Origin: Platanthera guangdongensis
Lineage: Eukaryota > Streptophyta > Magnoliopsida > Asparagales > Orchidaceae
Direction of reading: 5' to 3'
Assembly: GCA_039583875.1 (NCBI GenBank)
Contig: CM077153.1
Span: 115,440,568-115,504,567, forward strand
Length of the DNA stretch: 64,000 bases
The stretch's first letter is position 1. Each line of letters begins with the position of its first letter. This document shows positions 49,657 through 62,400 of this stretch, piece after piece. The notes beneath the pieces are model-generated. The model did not search any database, was not told where the DNA came from, and worked only from the letters and a program-made list of their open reading frames with translations. The translations under genes and the position numbers were made by a program.

Positions 49657-52600
49657 TGTAAGACCCCATTTTTTTAAACAAATATGGTCTTATGCCCAGA
49701 ACCGCCGTTTTGCGGTGACACCAACACACCCGGGAAGGTCGTCACTACAAAACGCCGATCCTGCCGGCCATACCGATCGCATAAGAGAAGAGTAAGTACA
49801 TGAGTAAAATAAAACTCAAATGCTGGTCCACCAGAAATCACATGAATATAAAATAAATCTCCACGAAGGGAGAGTTCACAGTAACGATAAATCAAAGTAC
49901 TAATAAAAAGGGCTCCTGCCCGATACATCATGATCCTCACTACAAGTCACTCAACGCGAAAGCAAATCTATAATAAGTACTAATGATCGGGACTCACTGT
50001 CCTTGCTGCCTGAACTCCCATGCTAGACTGTCCCGTCTCCAAGCGCAACGACCTCTGGGGCTGCATCTCCATGTTCGGCTCTACGATCCCCTAAAATGAT
50101 TTGGTCAACGACCATTAGTTAAAAAGATTAAGTCCTATCATCCCCCACCCCTCCCCCAATGACCCCTATGCACCGAGCGGGGAGATGGAAAGGGAAGGTA
50201 ATGAAGGTGGGGAGTACAAAGAAAGCAGGTGACATCGAAACTAGTCTATCATGAGTGTAAAACCACAACAAGTGTAAGTAAGCAAATAGTAGGTAAGAAA
50301 TATGAGTATACACATGAACAAGGTGAACAAGTAAAGTACAAGCAGGTAAACTAAGTAACCATGACCTATATGAATGCTCATACAAACTTATAGACAAAGA
50401 AGTCGTTTTGCAAGGTCTATTGTTTAAAGCGTCCCATGCCAATTTATACAATAGTTGTCAAGCGTTATATGCAATGATTATGCTATGTCATGCAATATGC
50501 TATGATCAGAACATGCAAGTGCAACACACACACCCGACTCTGTGCATATAGACCTTTAGTGTTTCCCCTTTCTGGAGCCTAACCTCCCAGGATACCTCCG
50601 TAGTGACAAATGGAAGCGGTGGGTTGGGCCTCGCCCACCTCTAAACCGGTATCAGCACTACCAGTCAGACCTATCGTACGCCTCAACGCTGGTGCACTAA
50701 GCGGAGCTCCTGCGTACTCTTGCCGGCTGAGGCACCGGACTTTATTTGGCTAAGTGCTAAACCACACTTGCCGAGTCAACGTATTGGTGTCATTGTGATG
50801 ACCCTCTAATACCGAAGACCCACCACCTTATATTTTTGCACATGCAACATTAATGTATTTCCCATCGAGGCAAAGCTCCCCGGACTATCCCGTCCCTCAC
50901 AAATATGTACCGAGGCAAAGCTCCCCGGACTAACCCGTCCGTCACAAATATCTACCGAGCCATCGGCTTGCCGGGCTAACCTGCCCGTCTCCAAACCACC
51001 GAGCCTACCGTTCGAGAGACCCAACCTAACTCACACAACATCAGGGTGTGTGAGTGTAAGTGTAATCATAGAGTATTTCTAATTGCTCTTGTAATCCATT
51101 TGTCTTACGACTTACATTAACCTTGGGCTGCCCAATGCATTCCCTGTGAAGTGTTCTCGAGGGCACTAGGAACTACGATGGGCTGAATCCCAAAGCTCCT
51201 TTTTGCAAGATACTTATTATTATTGGTATCTACTCATAGCCAACTCCATTTAAAGTTATACTTGATCTAACCCTAGCATATTTTGACTCTCTTTCTCTCC
51301 ACAGGAAGGACGATGTTTCGTCGATCTCGAGCACCATTTAACACTAGTCAACCCGATACTTCCACATCTTTAATCCTAATGATGAACTCATTTTCACTTC
51401 ACCAAAATCAGTAAACTGTTAACCCCATCTCCCTATGTCCATTTCACATGTTATCACAATTTCCGCAGTTTTACTAAATGCAGACCAATATAAGATATAT
51501 GATGTATATGACAGGAGATACTCCAAATTTTCATCCAAAAGGCATAAGATAATTATTGGTGGTCTATTATGACACATTTATCCTAAATCCAGAAACCTGT
51601 AATTTTCCTAATTAATTTGACATTTATTATATTTTTCAAAAAATTAGGCCGTTTGTAATTTTGAACATGAAGTACTAGATTTTCTTAAGTTATTGCCACC
51701 CAAAAGTTATGAACACTACATGATAGCAAAATATCAGTAAATACTAAATTTCACAGATTTTCATAAATGTAATAACCTCTAATAATTAATTTAAGGTAAT
51801 TCAAATAATTAGAGGTAATGATGGGAGTACCACAATTCATAGTCCAAAAATTATGCAAATATTTCCCGAGCCTTATTATGGTCATAAAACAGTACTGACT
51901 AAGTTTCATGCAATTGCAAGGTCTGTAAGATATATAAAAAAATACCTCAAATAAATCTATGATAGTGCACTTTATGAATAAACATTCTTGTAAACTCATC
52001 CAAACAACATGTAATAATTTTCTAATCTATATTATGTCCTAAAAAGTTCTCTGAACAAGTAACATAATTTTCCAGCAAGATATAATATTTATTATCTATC
52101 CATCAAAGCAAGGTGCACTAGTTCACTTTACACATGAAGTACTAAGAGGAATTGCTCAATTATTCCAAATAATTTATCAGTGCATCTAAATGATATTTAA
52201 TCAGCATTGCCAAAGTTTTATAACATTCTAAGTTAATTTAAGAATGGTTACTTCAATATCATCACAAGGGGCAAGATGAAGGTTATAACTACAAGTATGA
52301 GCTACTGTTTTCTAAACATCCTATAATAAATTTCAGAGGTCAATATCACTATAAAATTACTCCTACCAAAATCTCATGAAGATTCAAGATCATATGATCC
52401 TTCAATATTTCCATAAGATGCATAAACCTAAATAATCCCTAATTGATTTAAGTTGTGTGTCTAAGTCTAAATGTCACCAAATTCCTTCCTAGGGCTATTT
52501 GCCATCCTAGGATCACATGGACTAAACCCCATGTCCATACATGGACATATCACACCATGTCCTTCACCAACCCCCAAGGTTCAACCTTAGTGTTTGAACT

Positions 52601-54598
52601 AGGGTCCTAGTGCAAACCCACCCCAATCCATCTCCAACTCCATGAGGGGGTGTTTAAACCAACCTTGGTGCTCTGGCCAAGGTCCCAACCACTTTGGGTG
52701 AGAATTGGCCCCTCCATGCCCCAACCTCACTCTTGTCATATTTAACCCTTAAAGGGCCACACTTTGGCCGCACCAAAACCTATTCAAATCAAATCCAATT
52801 TTGCTGAGATTTTTATTAGAGTCATAATTTGACCCTAAGAGACCACCACCAAAATTTTGGTGGGTTTATAGGTCTTTAGACCCCTTAAATAATTCATACA
52901 TGAATTATTAAATTTCTACAAAAACTTTTGGAAAATGTCTCTAAAAAATTTCCATTTTTGGATATGTCATAGGAATAGTTATGAGTTGCCCCCACACAAA
53001 ATCTCAGGTCATTTGGATGACTGGTTTGATGCAGGCACACAATTTAATTTCTGCCTAACCCTATGTATAGGTTGCGCCATTTGTTGTGTTGTGGTCAGAC
53101 CACTCACCCAAATTCTTTGAAACCAATTTTAAAATAAACTAGACATCAAGCGCTACAACTTTCGTGTAGACCACTTTTACTGTAGTGGACCCTAAGTTTT
53201 TTTAATAATTAATTTAAAACAGCCCAATAACTGTGACAAAAACCAAAATAAAATGAATTAATATATAATCACTGACACAAATCTTAAAACATAAACCGAC
53301 GAGAGCGACTCATCTTCCTTCTTGAGCCGACGGTCCCGATTGTCCCGTCCTGGAACGATTTGAGAGGTGTTTTCCCGGCCACATGCGCGTCTCCCTGGCC
53401 GGCCAATGCCACCACCACCTTCGTTGAGGTGGTGGCCGACGATAGGCGGTGGTAGGCTAGCCGGAGGTGGTCGGAATAGGGATTTATGGTTGGAATTCAA
53501 AAGCTTGAAAACCAAGCTTTCGACCATGCCGATCTTGGGCCTATAGGCCTCAATCCCGGCAGCCGTCACGAGATGATCTATCAACTGAAGGAGGAGTTGA
53601 GGGAGGACCTTAGTGGAGGGCTGGAGTCGGGCCGATCGCCGTGCCATCATCGTCGGAATTTGAGATTTCGGGTGCTCTGCAACTGCACTACAAAGTGGAT
53701 CGATTTCCTCAGGTAAGTGGTAGGAATGATTCCTCACAGTCCACTGATGGTGTTTAAAGCCACAGTTGGGGAGGGGAAAGGCCAAGGCATCAATGGCCAT
53801 TGATGGCCATTGAGAGCTTATTTCGGCCATGGCAATTCTCCTCCCCTAGTCACTGCCATGGCCGGGAAAACACTTGGCCTTCTCCTAACTGACCAGGGGA
53901 GATGATTCCAGCAAGAAGGGAGGGGCTCTTGGCCTTCCAAGCCATGAATCGCCTTCTCTCTCATTTTCTCTCTCCTCCATTAAAGAGAAAATGAAGCTTT
54001 TCTCACGCCTAGTCACCATGGCCAAATTGGTGGTTATTTCAGCCTAAAGGCACCCCACTAATCCATATTATTCATGGAAATAAGGCTAGCATATGGGGGA
54101 TTGGGCTTGAGCTTGAGTTAGTCCATTTGAGCTAGTTTGACTTAATACTAGGGTCGAGTTGATCTTGATCAAATTGACCTTTTGGGTTGACCCCAATGAG
54201 TTCTTGGTGATCCATTGGCCTCCCCTAAGGTTTAGGAAGACTTGGGTAGGGTTGGTTGGGCACCTTGGAGGTCACTCGACCCTTAGTTAGGGCACTTTGA
54301 CCTTTTTAGAGCTATGGTTGACTTGGGTCAACTTAGCCTCTTTGGTAGACCCCAATGGTTCCTTGGTGACCCATTGGCCTCCCCTAGGGTTAGGGGTGTC
54401 ATGGTGGGGTCATGGGGTCATGGTTAAACTATATGGTCACCCCTAAGCTAGTAATTGGAATTCTACTATTTGCAGACCAAGGTGGTTCACACTCTAATTT
54501 CCAAGTTCACCCAAACCTTTTAGTACTTCCCAGGATTTTGTCATGATACAGTCATGACAAAACCATCTTAGGGGTCTAGAAGTCTGAGCGATGTTACA
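49657..54598 (-). repeat. Tekay-2 left (3') LTR
   Basis: 4942 bp, starting TGTAAGACCCC and ending GCGATGTTACA. It includes a 47-bp tandem array near 50860-51005. Small frames at 53258-53830 and elsewhere occur in both LTRs but show no domain and are not supported as genes. Confidence 0.92.
50860..51005. repeat. 47-bp tandem repeat in the Tekay-2 left LTR
   Basis: About three units of ACCGAGGCAAAGCTCCCCGG plus ACTAACCCGTCCGTCACAAA-like text. It differs in sequence from the Tekay-1 array but lies at the same distance (about 1.2 kb) from the LTR start and has the same style: a short GAGCC/GAGGC box, a CCGG or CAGGA centre and CCCGTCC. Confidence 0.8.
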
Positions 54599-54648
54599 AA
54601 TCCCAACACATAAAAATAGAAATTTCGTTCTCGAAATTTAGGTTAGGC

Positions 54649-55593
54649 CTACGGGGTTTCAAGTATGAAAAATAAAATGTAACATCCCGAGAGGTTAATG
54701 ACAATACCTGACGTGAAAAGTTCCGGGTACCTTTGCTGCATCAAGTCCTGAGGCTCCCACGTGTGCTCCTCTTGTCCATGATTCCTCCACAAGTCCTTGA
54801 CCAGCATAACTTTCTTGCGCCGCAAGACCCGCATCCCAGTATCGTCTATCCGGATCGGCTCCAGGTGCACCGATCGATCAAAAGCTACATGCCCATCTGT
54901 AGTCGTAATCTGCTGCTCCGGCCGAAGTAGAGCTCTCCTGAGGGAAGAGACGTGGAAGACGTCGTGCAAACCCGCTAGCTCTGGCGGCAGCTCCAGTCTG
55001 TAAGTCAAGGGACCGACCCGCTCCAGGACCCTGTAAGGCCCCATATATGTCGGATTGAGCTTCTTCCGACCACGCACCCGCGAGACTCCATGCATCGGTC
55101 GTATCTTCAGAAACACCCGGTCTCCTACCTGAAACTCTACCTGACGATGCCGGGCATCGTGATACTTAACCTGTCTGCTCTGGCCCTCCAACATCCTGTC
55201 TCGAATCAACCGCACCTGAGCATCCGTATCCTCGACGAACTCCGAGCCAAGTGCCTTCGGATCCTCATCCTGGATCCAGGATAAAGGAGTCCTGCATCTC
55301 CGTCCGTATAAAGCCTCATAAGGGGCCATGCCGATGCTGGACTGGTGACTGTTATTGTACAAGAATTCGATCAACGGTAGCTGTCTCTCCCATGTCTCTC
55401 TGCGGTCCAGTATGCAAAGACGTAACAAATTCTCCAGTGTCCGATTGGTGCGCTCTGTCTGCCCATCCGTGTGAGGGTGTATGATGGTACTAAATGTCAA
55501 CCGGGTCCCCAAATAAGCCTGGACCGACCTCCACTTCTTAGACGTAAATTGTCCTTCACGATCAGACACTATCGTCCTCGACACTCCATGGTA
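54649..55593 (-). pseudogene. Tekay-2 integrase C-terminal half and chromodomain
   Basis: The 311-codon frame starts M-S-R-T-I-V-S-D-R-E-G-Q-F-T (second catalytic Asp) and includes H-P-H-T-D-G-Q-T-E-R-T-N (Glu), Y-E-A-L-Y-G-R-R-C, the G-P-Y-R-V-L-E-R-V-G-P-L block, V-S-S-L-R-R-A-L-L, and the chromodomain-like V-K-D-L-W-R-N-H-G-Q-E-E-H-T-W-E-P with Y-P-E-L-F. A TGA at about 55589-55591, in place of an Arg codon, separates it from the upstream half. Confidence 0.93.
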
Positions 55594-56358
55594 TCAGACG
55601 AACTGCTCTATGAACCTCCGCACCAAGTCACCCACTGGAGCGTCCTTCCTGATCGGTAGAAATCTGGCCACATTCGTCAATTGATCGACGATCACCCATG
55701 TTGAGTCGTTCCCCGCATGTGACCGAGGAAGACCATGTATGAAATCGATGATAATATCGTCGAACTTCCACTCCGGCACTGGAAGTGACTGCAACAATCC
55801 GGTCGGAGTCTTACACTCTGCCTTCACTAACTTACAAGCCTCGCAATGGGTCACAAAGTATGTGATATCCCTCTTCATGCCCGGCAAGTACATCGCTCTT
55901 TTCAAGTCGGCCGTCATCTTGGTGATGCCCGGGTGTACCGAGTACCTGCTGCAGTGAACCACGGTCATAATGTCCTCCCGAATCCTGCCCCCATCTGGTA
56001 TGTACACCCGTCCTCTAAAGTATAACAACCCATCCCTCTCTGTATACTCCCCGACCGTGCCCGCCTCCAAGTTCCTGAATACTGGCTCCAGCTTGTCATC
56101 CATCCTCTGCTCAGCCCTGATGCGATCTCGAATATCATTGGTAGTGCTCATAGCGGCCAGATACTTCTCATAAAGCTCTGAGTCGTCCGAGTACACCAAA
56201 GTAACCTGCATATACTCCATCATCCGTATCAGCTCCATAGCCATCAACTGGGGCTCTGCTCCTGAAGTGGTAGTCTTCCGGCTCAGTGCCTCCGCCACCA
56301 CATTTGTCTTTCCCGGGTGATAGTGTATCGTGTACTCATAATCAGATAGAAACTCCAC
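55594..56358 (-). pseudogene. Tekay-2 RNase H end and integrase N-terminal half
   Basis: It begins with the end of RNase H (F-L-S-D-Y-E-Y-T-I-H-Y-H-P-G-K-T-N, A-L-S-R-K) and continues with the linker R-M-M-E-Y-M-Q-V-T. The zinc-binding region follows (H-P-G-I-T-K-M, Y-F-V-T-H-C-E-A-C), then the first DDE Asp in W-V-I-V-D-Q. It is one base out of frame with 56396-58054. Confidence 0.93.
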
Positions 56359-56395
56359 CCATCATCTCTGGCGGATGTTCAACTCTTTCTGTGTA

Positions 56396-58054
56396 TCAAC
56401 ATATTTCAGATTCTTGTGATCCGAAAATGTCGCAGTGCACACTATAAAGATAATGCCGCCAAATCTTCAGAGCGAACACCACTGCTCCCATCTCCAAGTC
56501 ATGCACAGTGTAGTTCTGCTCGTGCTTCTTCAGCTGGCGGGAGGCGTATGCTATCACATGCCCATGCTGCATCAGTACAACACCCATCGCTTGAAACGAC
56601 ACATCAGTGTACACCTTAAAGCCCTCCTTCCCAGACAGAAGATCGAGAATAGGGGCCGACGTAAGCCGACACTTCAACTCCTGGAAGGCCGCCTCACACT
56701 GCGGGGTCCAGACGAACGGAGTGTCCTTCGTCAAAGAAGTGAGTGGGAGGGCTATCTGAGAGAGTCCCTGCACAATCTTCCGATAGTACCCGACCAATCC
56801 CAGAAAACTTCGGACATCCGTGGTCGTCTCCAACTGGGGCCAGTCTCGCACAGCCTGAATCTTTGCGGGATCCACTGCCAATCCTGCTCCACTGATAATG
56901 TGGCCTAAAAAGGCCACCTCCGTCAGCCAAAATTGGCACTTGCTGAAATTGGCATACAACTGATGCTCCCTGAGCTTCTCCAGAGTCAAGGCCAGATGTT
57001 GTGCATGCTCTTCCTTCGTCCTCGAATAAATGAGGATGTCATCTATGAATAAAATGACAAACCTGTCGAGGAATGGCTCGAACACCCAGTTCATCAAGCT
57101 CATGAAAGCCGATGGCACATTCGTGAGCCGAAAGGGCATCCCGAAAAACTCATATAAGCCATATCTGCTGTTAAACGCCGTCTTCGGGATGTCTTCTTCC
57201 TGAATCCGTAGCTGATAGTATCCTGACATCAGATCCAGCTTCGAGAACCAATGTGCTCCCTCTAGCTGATCAAATAACTCATCGATCCTTGGCAGTGGAT
57301 TTGTGTTCCGGACTGTCAACCGGTTTAGTGCACGATAGTTGATGCATAACTTGAGGGTCTCATCCTTCTTCTTCACAAACAAGACCGGAGCTCCCCAATG
57401 CGAGGAACTTGGCCTAACGAATCCAGCCTCCACCAGCTCCTGCAGCTGGCTCCTGAACTCCACCAGCTCCTTCGGAGCCATCCGATAGGGAGCCCTAGAC
57501 ACTAGTTTTGCTCCCGACACCAACTGGATCTGAAAATCCTTCTCCCGGTGCGGCGGCAATCCTGGTAGCTTCTCTGGAAACACATCCGCAAAGTCCCGCA
57601 CCACCGATATATCGGTAACCATCGTCTTGACCTCGACCATCTCGAAGAACACCTGATAGACCTCATCTCCCTGCATGTGGGCCTTGATGGCCTGAGTAGA
57701 AGATAACAGCCTATGGGAGACGAGAGTGGTACCTTCGAAGGTCGCGAAGGTGCCATCATATCTCAGTACAACCTTCCTTGCCGGGCAATCTATCTCGGTA
57801 TGGTTCCAAGTAAGCCATGTCATGCCCAGGACCAGGTCGAAGTCTTGCATCCTCAAGACCGTAGCCGAGGCATCGAGTGTCAGACCATCAATAGTCACAT
57901 TCAGGAGGCACTTAGCAGTAGTTAAGACCTCCATCCCATTGGGGAGACGCACCCTCCTGACGACTCCCTCCAGTCCCTTTACGAACTCCTCAGAGACGAA
58001 GTTGTGCGACGCCCCTGTATCCACCAAGGTATGGGTAGGTTTGTCGCAAACCAT
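56396..58054 (-). pseudogene. Tekay-2 protease, reverse transcriptase and RNase H
   Basis: 552 codons. Protease: [13 protein letters not shown] (residues about 9-21) and [43 protein letters not shown], and the intact active site [10 protein letters not shown] (about residue 340). RNase H begins [11 protein letters not shown]. The frame breaks near 56396 within RNase H. The region is what Tekay-1 has lost. Confidence 0.94.
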
Positions 58055-58339
58055 AACTATTCCTGTTTATTTAGATGTGGTTAGGTAACTGGGTCTATGA
58101 TTTCTTTTTTCTAGTATGCTACTGTTGTTTGTTGTTTCAAAAATTTCAAAAGTAAATAACAACAAAAAATTACTAGCATACCTGCAATCACCCTACCCGG
58201 GTCCCGAGGTGGAGCCAAGTCCAGAGCATACACCTGCTCCCTCTCTTGCCTTCGATCTCTGCCCTGGAAACCACGTCCTCTTCCACGACCTCGACCTGCA
58301 AACTGCTGAGCGGGCGGGGCTGCCTATGGTGCCGGTAGA

Positions 58340-58410
58340 GGTGCCCCTCTCATGGGGCAATTCCTTCGGATGTGCCCTACCTGATGACAGTTGTAGCACA
58401 CGGGCGGGGG
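58340..58410 (-). pseudogene. Tekay-2 gag zinc knuckle
   Basis: Minus-strand reading gives C-Y-N-C-H-Q-V-G-H-I-R-R-N-C-P-M-R, a CX2CX4HX4C nucleocapsid knuckle. It lies just downstream of the gag frame, which ends at a stop at 58416, so a frameshift separates them. Confidence 0.88.
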
Positions 58411-58415
58411 AAGTG

Positions 58416-59312
58416 CTACACCTCCGGGCTAAGTATCTCCCACATCTGAAGAGGTTGAGGGGCCAATGCCACTGGCTCCCTCGGCTCCTGTCTCACCTCT
58501 TGGCGGGGTTGGTCCTTTGCCCTTCTCTCATCAGCAAAGCGGCCCCTCCGCTGATCATTCTTGCCTCCCCGACCTTGATCCTCAGTTGGCCTCTTCCGGT
58601 CTCGAGTCGTGTGCCAATCAGCCTCCATCCTCTTTGCCATCTCCAGAATCCGAGGTATAGGCCCGTCGGATACAAACAGAAGAGCCTGTCTCAGATCCTC
58701 TCGAAGGCCGTTATAGAACCTCTTGGTATACCCCGCATCATCCAGTTGATAGGAGTCCGCAAACCGGGCTAAGTGAGTGAACTCCTGGTGGTACTCCAGC
58801 ACCGTCCTGTTGCCCTACCTCACCTGCAGGAACCTGTCTTCCAACTCGTCTCTTGCTGACTGTGGGACGAAGTGCTCTAACAGTGCGGCCCTGAACTCCT
58901 CCCAAGTGATGTCAGCAACCTCCCAATCTTCAAACACCGTATCCAAAAGTGTCTTCCACCACCTCTTGGCATGAGACTCCAAGCAGGAGACCACCAAAGG
59001 TACCCTCTCCTCCCACGGGCACTGTATCCCAGTCAGCAACTCGAACATGATATCAAGCCACTCTTCCGTCCGTACAGCCGACTCTATCCCAATGTAAGAT
59101 GGGGGAGAGAGTCCTCGGAAGATGCTCAACCAATTGGCCCCCAGGTTTGGCTGCGGAGCCGGAGCCTGCTGGGCCCTGAAGACCTCCATGATGGCCGTCA
59201 TAGTCTGCCCCATCTTCGACTGTAGAAACGAAGTGGGAGCCGGGGGAGGTGGTGCAGCTTTCGGAGTTTGCTGTGCTCCGCCCTGCGGTGTAGGATGTGC
59301 CGAGGGCTGCAT
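58416..59312 (-). pseudogene. Tekay-2 gag capsid region
   Basis: The likely start is M-Q-P-S-A-H at 59312; an upstream Met at 59390 falls in the leader. After a Pro-rich lead the frame has the S-K-M-G-Q-T-M-T-A-I helix, A-K-R-W-W-K-T-L, L-L-E-H-F-V-P and D-E-L-E-D-R-F-L. It then meets a stop near 58815 and resumes in the same sense with L-E-Y-H-Q-E-F-T-H-L-A-R-F and a Lys/Arg-rich tail. It matches Tekay-1 gag. Confidence 0.9.
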
Positions 59313-59484
59313 AACAAAGGCCAATTGTAAGAAATTTGATCCAAATCTAGTTAAAAGTGGACAAATACATGTGATCCCCCATATGGGCACACCACAGCTT
59401 CCGCTGCTTAGTTTGTCCCCAAACTAAACTCGAGCGGGGGTGACTCAGGGTTAGTGGACTTCTACTCTTCCGATCGAGGTTTCC

Positions 59485-59495
59485 CTCTGATACCA
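59485..59495 (-). promoter_or_regulatory. Primer-binding site of Tekay-2
   Basis: CTCTGATACCA on the plus strand (reverse complement TGGTATCAGAG), three bases from the right LTR. Full match to the initiator tRNA-Met site, unlike Tekay-1. Confidence 0.93.
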
Positions 59496-59498
59496 GTT

Positions 59499-62400
59499 TG
59501 TAAGACTCCTTTTTTTAAACCAACAGGGTCTTATGCCCAGAAACACTGCTTTGCGGTGACACCAACACACCCGGGAAGATCATCACTACAAAACGCCGAT
59601 CCTGCCGGCCATACCGATCGCAGAAGAGAAGAGTAAGTAAATGAGTAAAATAAAACTCAAATGCTGGTCCACCAGAAATCACATGAATATAAAATAAATC
59701 TCCACGAAGGAGAGTTCACAATAACGATAAATCAAAATAGTAATAAACAGGGCTCCTTCCCGATACATTATGATCCTCACTACAAGTCACTCAACGCGGA
59801 AGCAAATCTATAATAAGTACTAATGATGAGGACTCACTGTCCCTGCTGCCTGAACTCACGTGCTAGACAGTCCCGTCTCCAAGCACACCGTCCTCTGGGG
59901 CTGCATCTCCAGGTTCGGATCCACGATCCCCTAAAATGATTTGGTCAACGACCATTAGTTAAAAGACTAAGTCCTATCATCCCTACCCCTCCCTCAATGG
60001 CTCCTAGGCACCGAGCGGGGAGAAGGAAAAAGAAGGTAATGAAGGTGGGGAGTACAAAGAAAGCAGGTGACAGCGGAACTAGCCATCATGATTATAAAAC
60101 CACAGCAAGTGTAAGTAAACAAATAGTAGGTAAGCAATATGAGTATATACATGAATAAGGTGAACACGTAAAGTACAAGAAGGTAAACTTAGTAAGTAAC
60201 GATGACCTATAAGAATGCCCATACAAACCTATAGACCAAAGAGTCGTTTTTGCAAGGCCTATTATATAAAGTGTCTCATACCAATTTATACAATAGGTGT
60301 CAAATGTTATATGCAATGATTATGATATGTCATGCAAGTATGCTATGATAAGAACATGCAAGTGCAACACACACACCCGACTCTATGCACACAAACCTTT
60401 AGTTCCCCCTTTTTGGAGCCTAGCCTCGCAGGATACCTCCGTAGTGGCAAACAGAAGCGGTGAGTTGGGCCTCTCCCACCTCTAAACCGGTATCAGCACT
60501 ACCTGTCAGACCTATCGTACACCTCAACGATGGTGCACTAAGCGGAGCTCCTACGTACTTTTGCCGCCTGAGGCACCTATTTGGCTAAGTGTAAACCACA
60601 CTTGCCGAGTCAACGTATTGGTGTCGGTGCGACGACCCTCTAATACCGAAGACCCACCACCTTATATTTTTGCACATGCAACATTAATGTATTTCCCACC
60701 GAGCCAAAACTTCCCGAACTATCCTGTCTGTCACAAATATCTACCGAGCCAAAGCTCCCCGGACTAACCCGTCCGTCACAAATATCTACCGAGCCTTCGG
60801 CTCGCCGGGCTAACCTGTCCATCACCAAACCACCGAGCCTACCGCTCGAGAGACCCAACCTAACTCCCACAACACCGGGGACTGTGAGTGTAAGTGTAAT
60901 CCTAGAGTATTTCTAATTGCTCTTGTAATCCATTTAGTCTTACGACTTACGTTAACCTTGGACTGCCCAAGGCATTCCCTGTGAAGGGCTCTCGAGGGCA
61001 ATAGGAACTACGATGGGCTGAAGCTCAAAGCTTCCTTTCGCAAGATACTTATTATTATTGGTATCTACCCATAACCAACCCCATTTAAAGTTATACTTGA
61101 TCTAACCCTAGCATATTTTGACTCTTTTTCCCTCCACAGGAAGGACGATGTTTCGTCGATCACGAGCACCATTTAACACTAGTCAACCCGATACTTCACA
61201 TCTTGACTCCTAATGATGAACTCATTTTCACTTCACCAAAATCAGTAAACTGTTAACCCCATCTCCCTATGTCCACTCCACATGTTGTCACAATTTCCGG
61301 AGTTTTACTAAATGCAGACCAATCTAAGCTATTGATGTATATGACAGGTGGTACTACACATTTTAATCCAAAAGCCCTAAGATAATTATTGGGGGTTTAT
61401 CATGACACATTTAGCCTAAATCCAAAAACTTGTAATTTTCCTAATTAATTTGACATTTATTAAATTTTACCAAAAGTTAGGCCGGGGGTAATTTTGAACA
61501 TGAAGTACTAGATTTACTTATTGCCACTCAAAAATTATGAATACTACATGATAGCAAAATATTAGTGAATACTAAATTTCACAGATTTTCATAAATGTAA
61601 TATCCTCTAATAATTAATTGAAGGTAATTCAAATAATTAGAGGTAATGATAGAAATACCACAATTCATAGTCCAAAAATTATGCAAATATTTTCAGAGCC
61701 TTATTATGATCATAAAACAATACTGACTAAGTTTCATGCAATTTGAAGATCAGTAAGCTATATAGAAAATATCTCAAATAAATCTATGATAGTGCACTTT
61801 ATGAAGAAACATTCTTGTAAACTCATTCAAACAACATGTAATAATTTTCTAAGCTATATTATGCCCAAAAAGTATCACAATTTTTCAGCATGATATAGTA
61901 TTTATTATCTATCTATCAAAGCAAGGTGTACTAGTTCACTTTACACATGAAGTATTAAGAGAAATTGCTCAATTATTCCAAATAATTTATCAGTGCATCT
62001 AAATGATATTTAATCAGCATTGTCAAAGTTTCATAACATTCAAAGTTAATTTAACCATTATTACTTCAATATCATCACAAGGGGCAAGATGAATGTTATA
62101 ACTATAAGTATGAGCTAATATTTTCTAAACATCTTATAATAAATTTTAGAGGTCAATATCACTATAAAATTACTCATACCAAAATCTCATGAAGATGCAA
62201 AATCATATGATCCTTCAATATTTTCATAAGGTGTATATACCTAAATAATCCCTAATTGATTTAAGTTGTGTGGCTAAGTTTAAATGTCACCAAATTCTTT
62301 CTTAGGGTTATTTACCATCCTGGGATCACATGGACTAAACCCCAAGTCCATACATGGACATATCACATCATGTCCTTCACCAACCCCCAAGGTTCAACTT

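Noticed and set aside
53258..53830. A host gene inside the Tekay-2 LTR (190-codon minus frame, repeated at 63055-63444)
   Set aside because: The frame is at the same LTR position in both copies, with indels that change its length, and shows no domain; it is LTR sequence.
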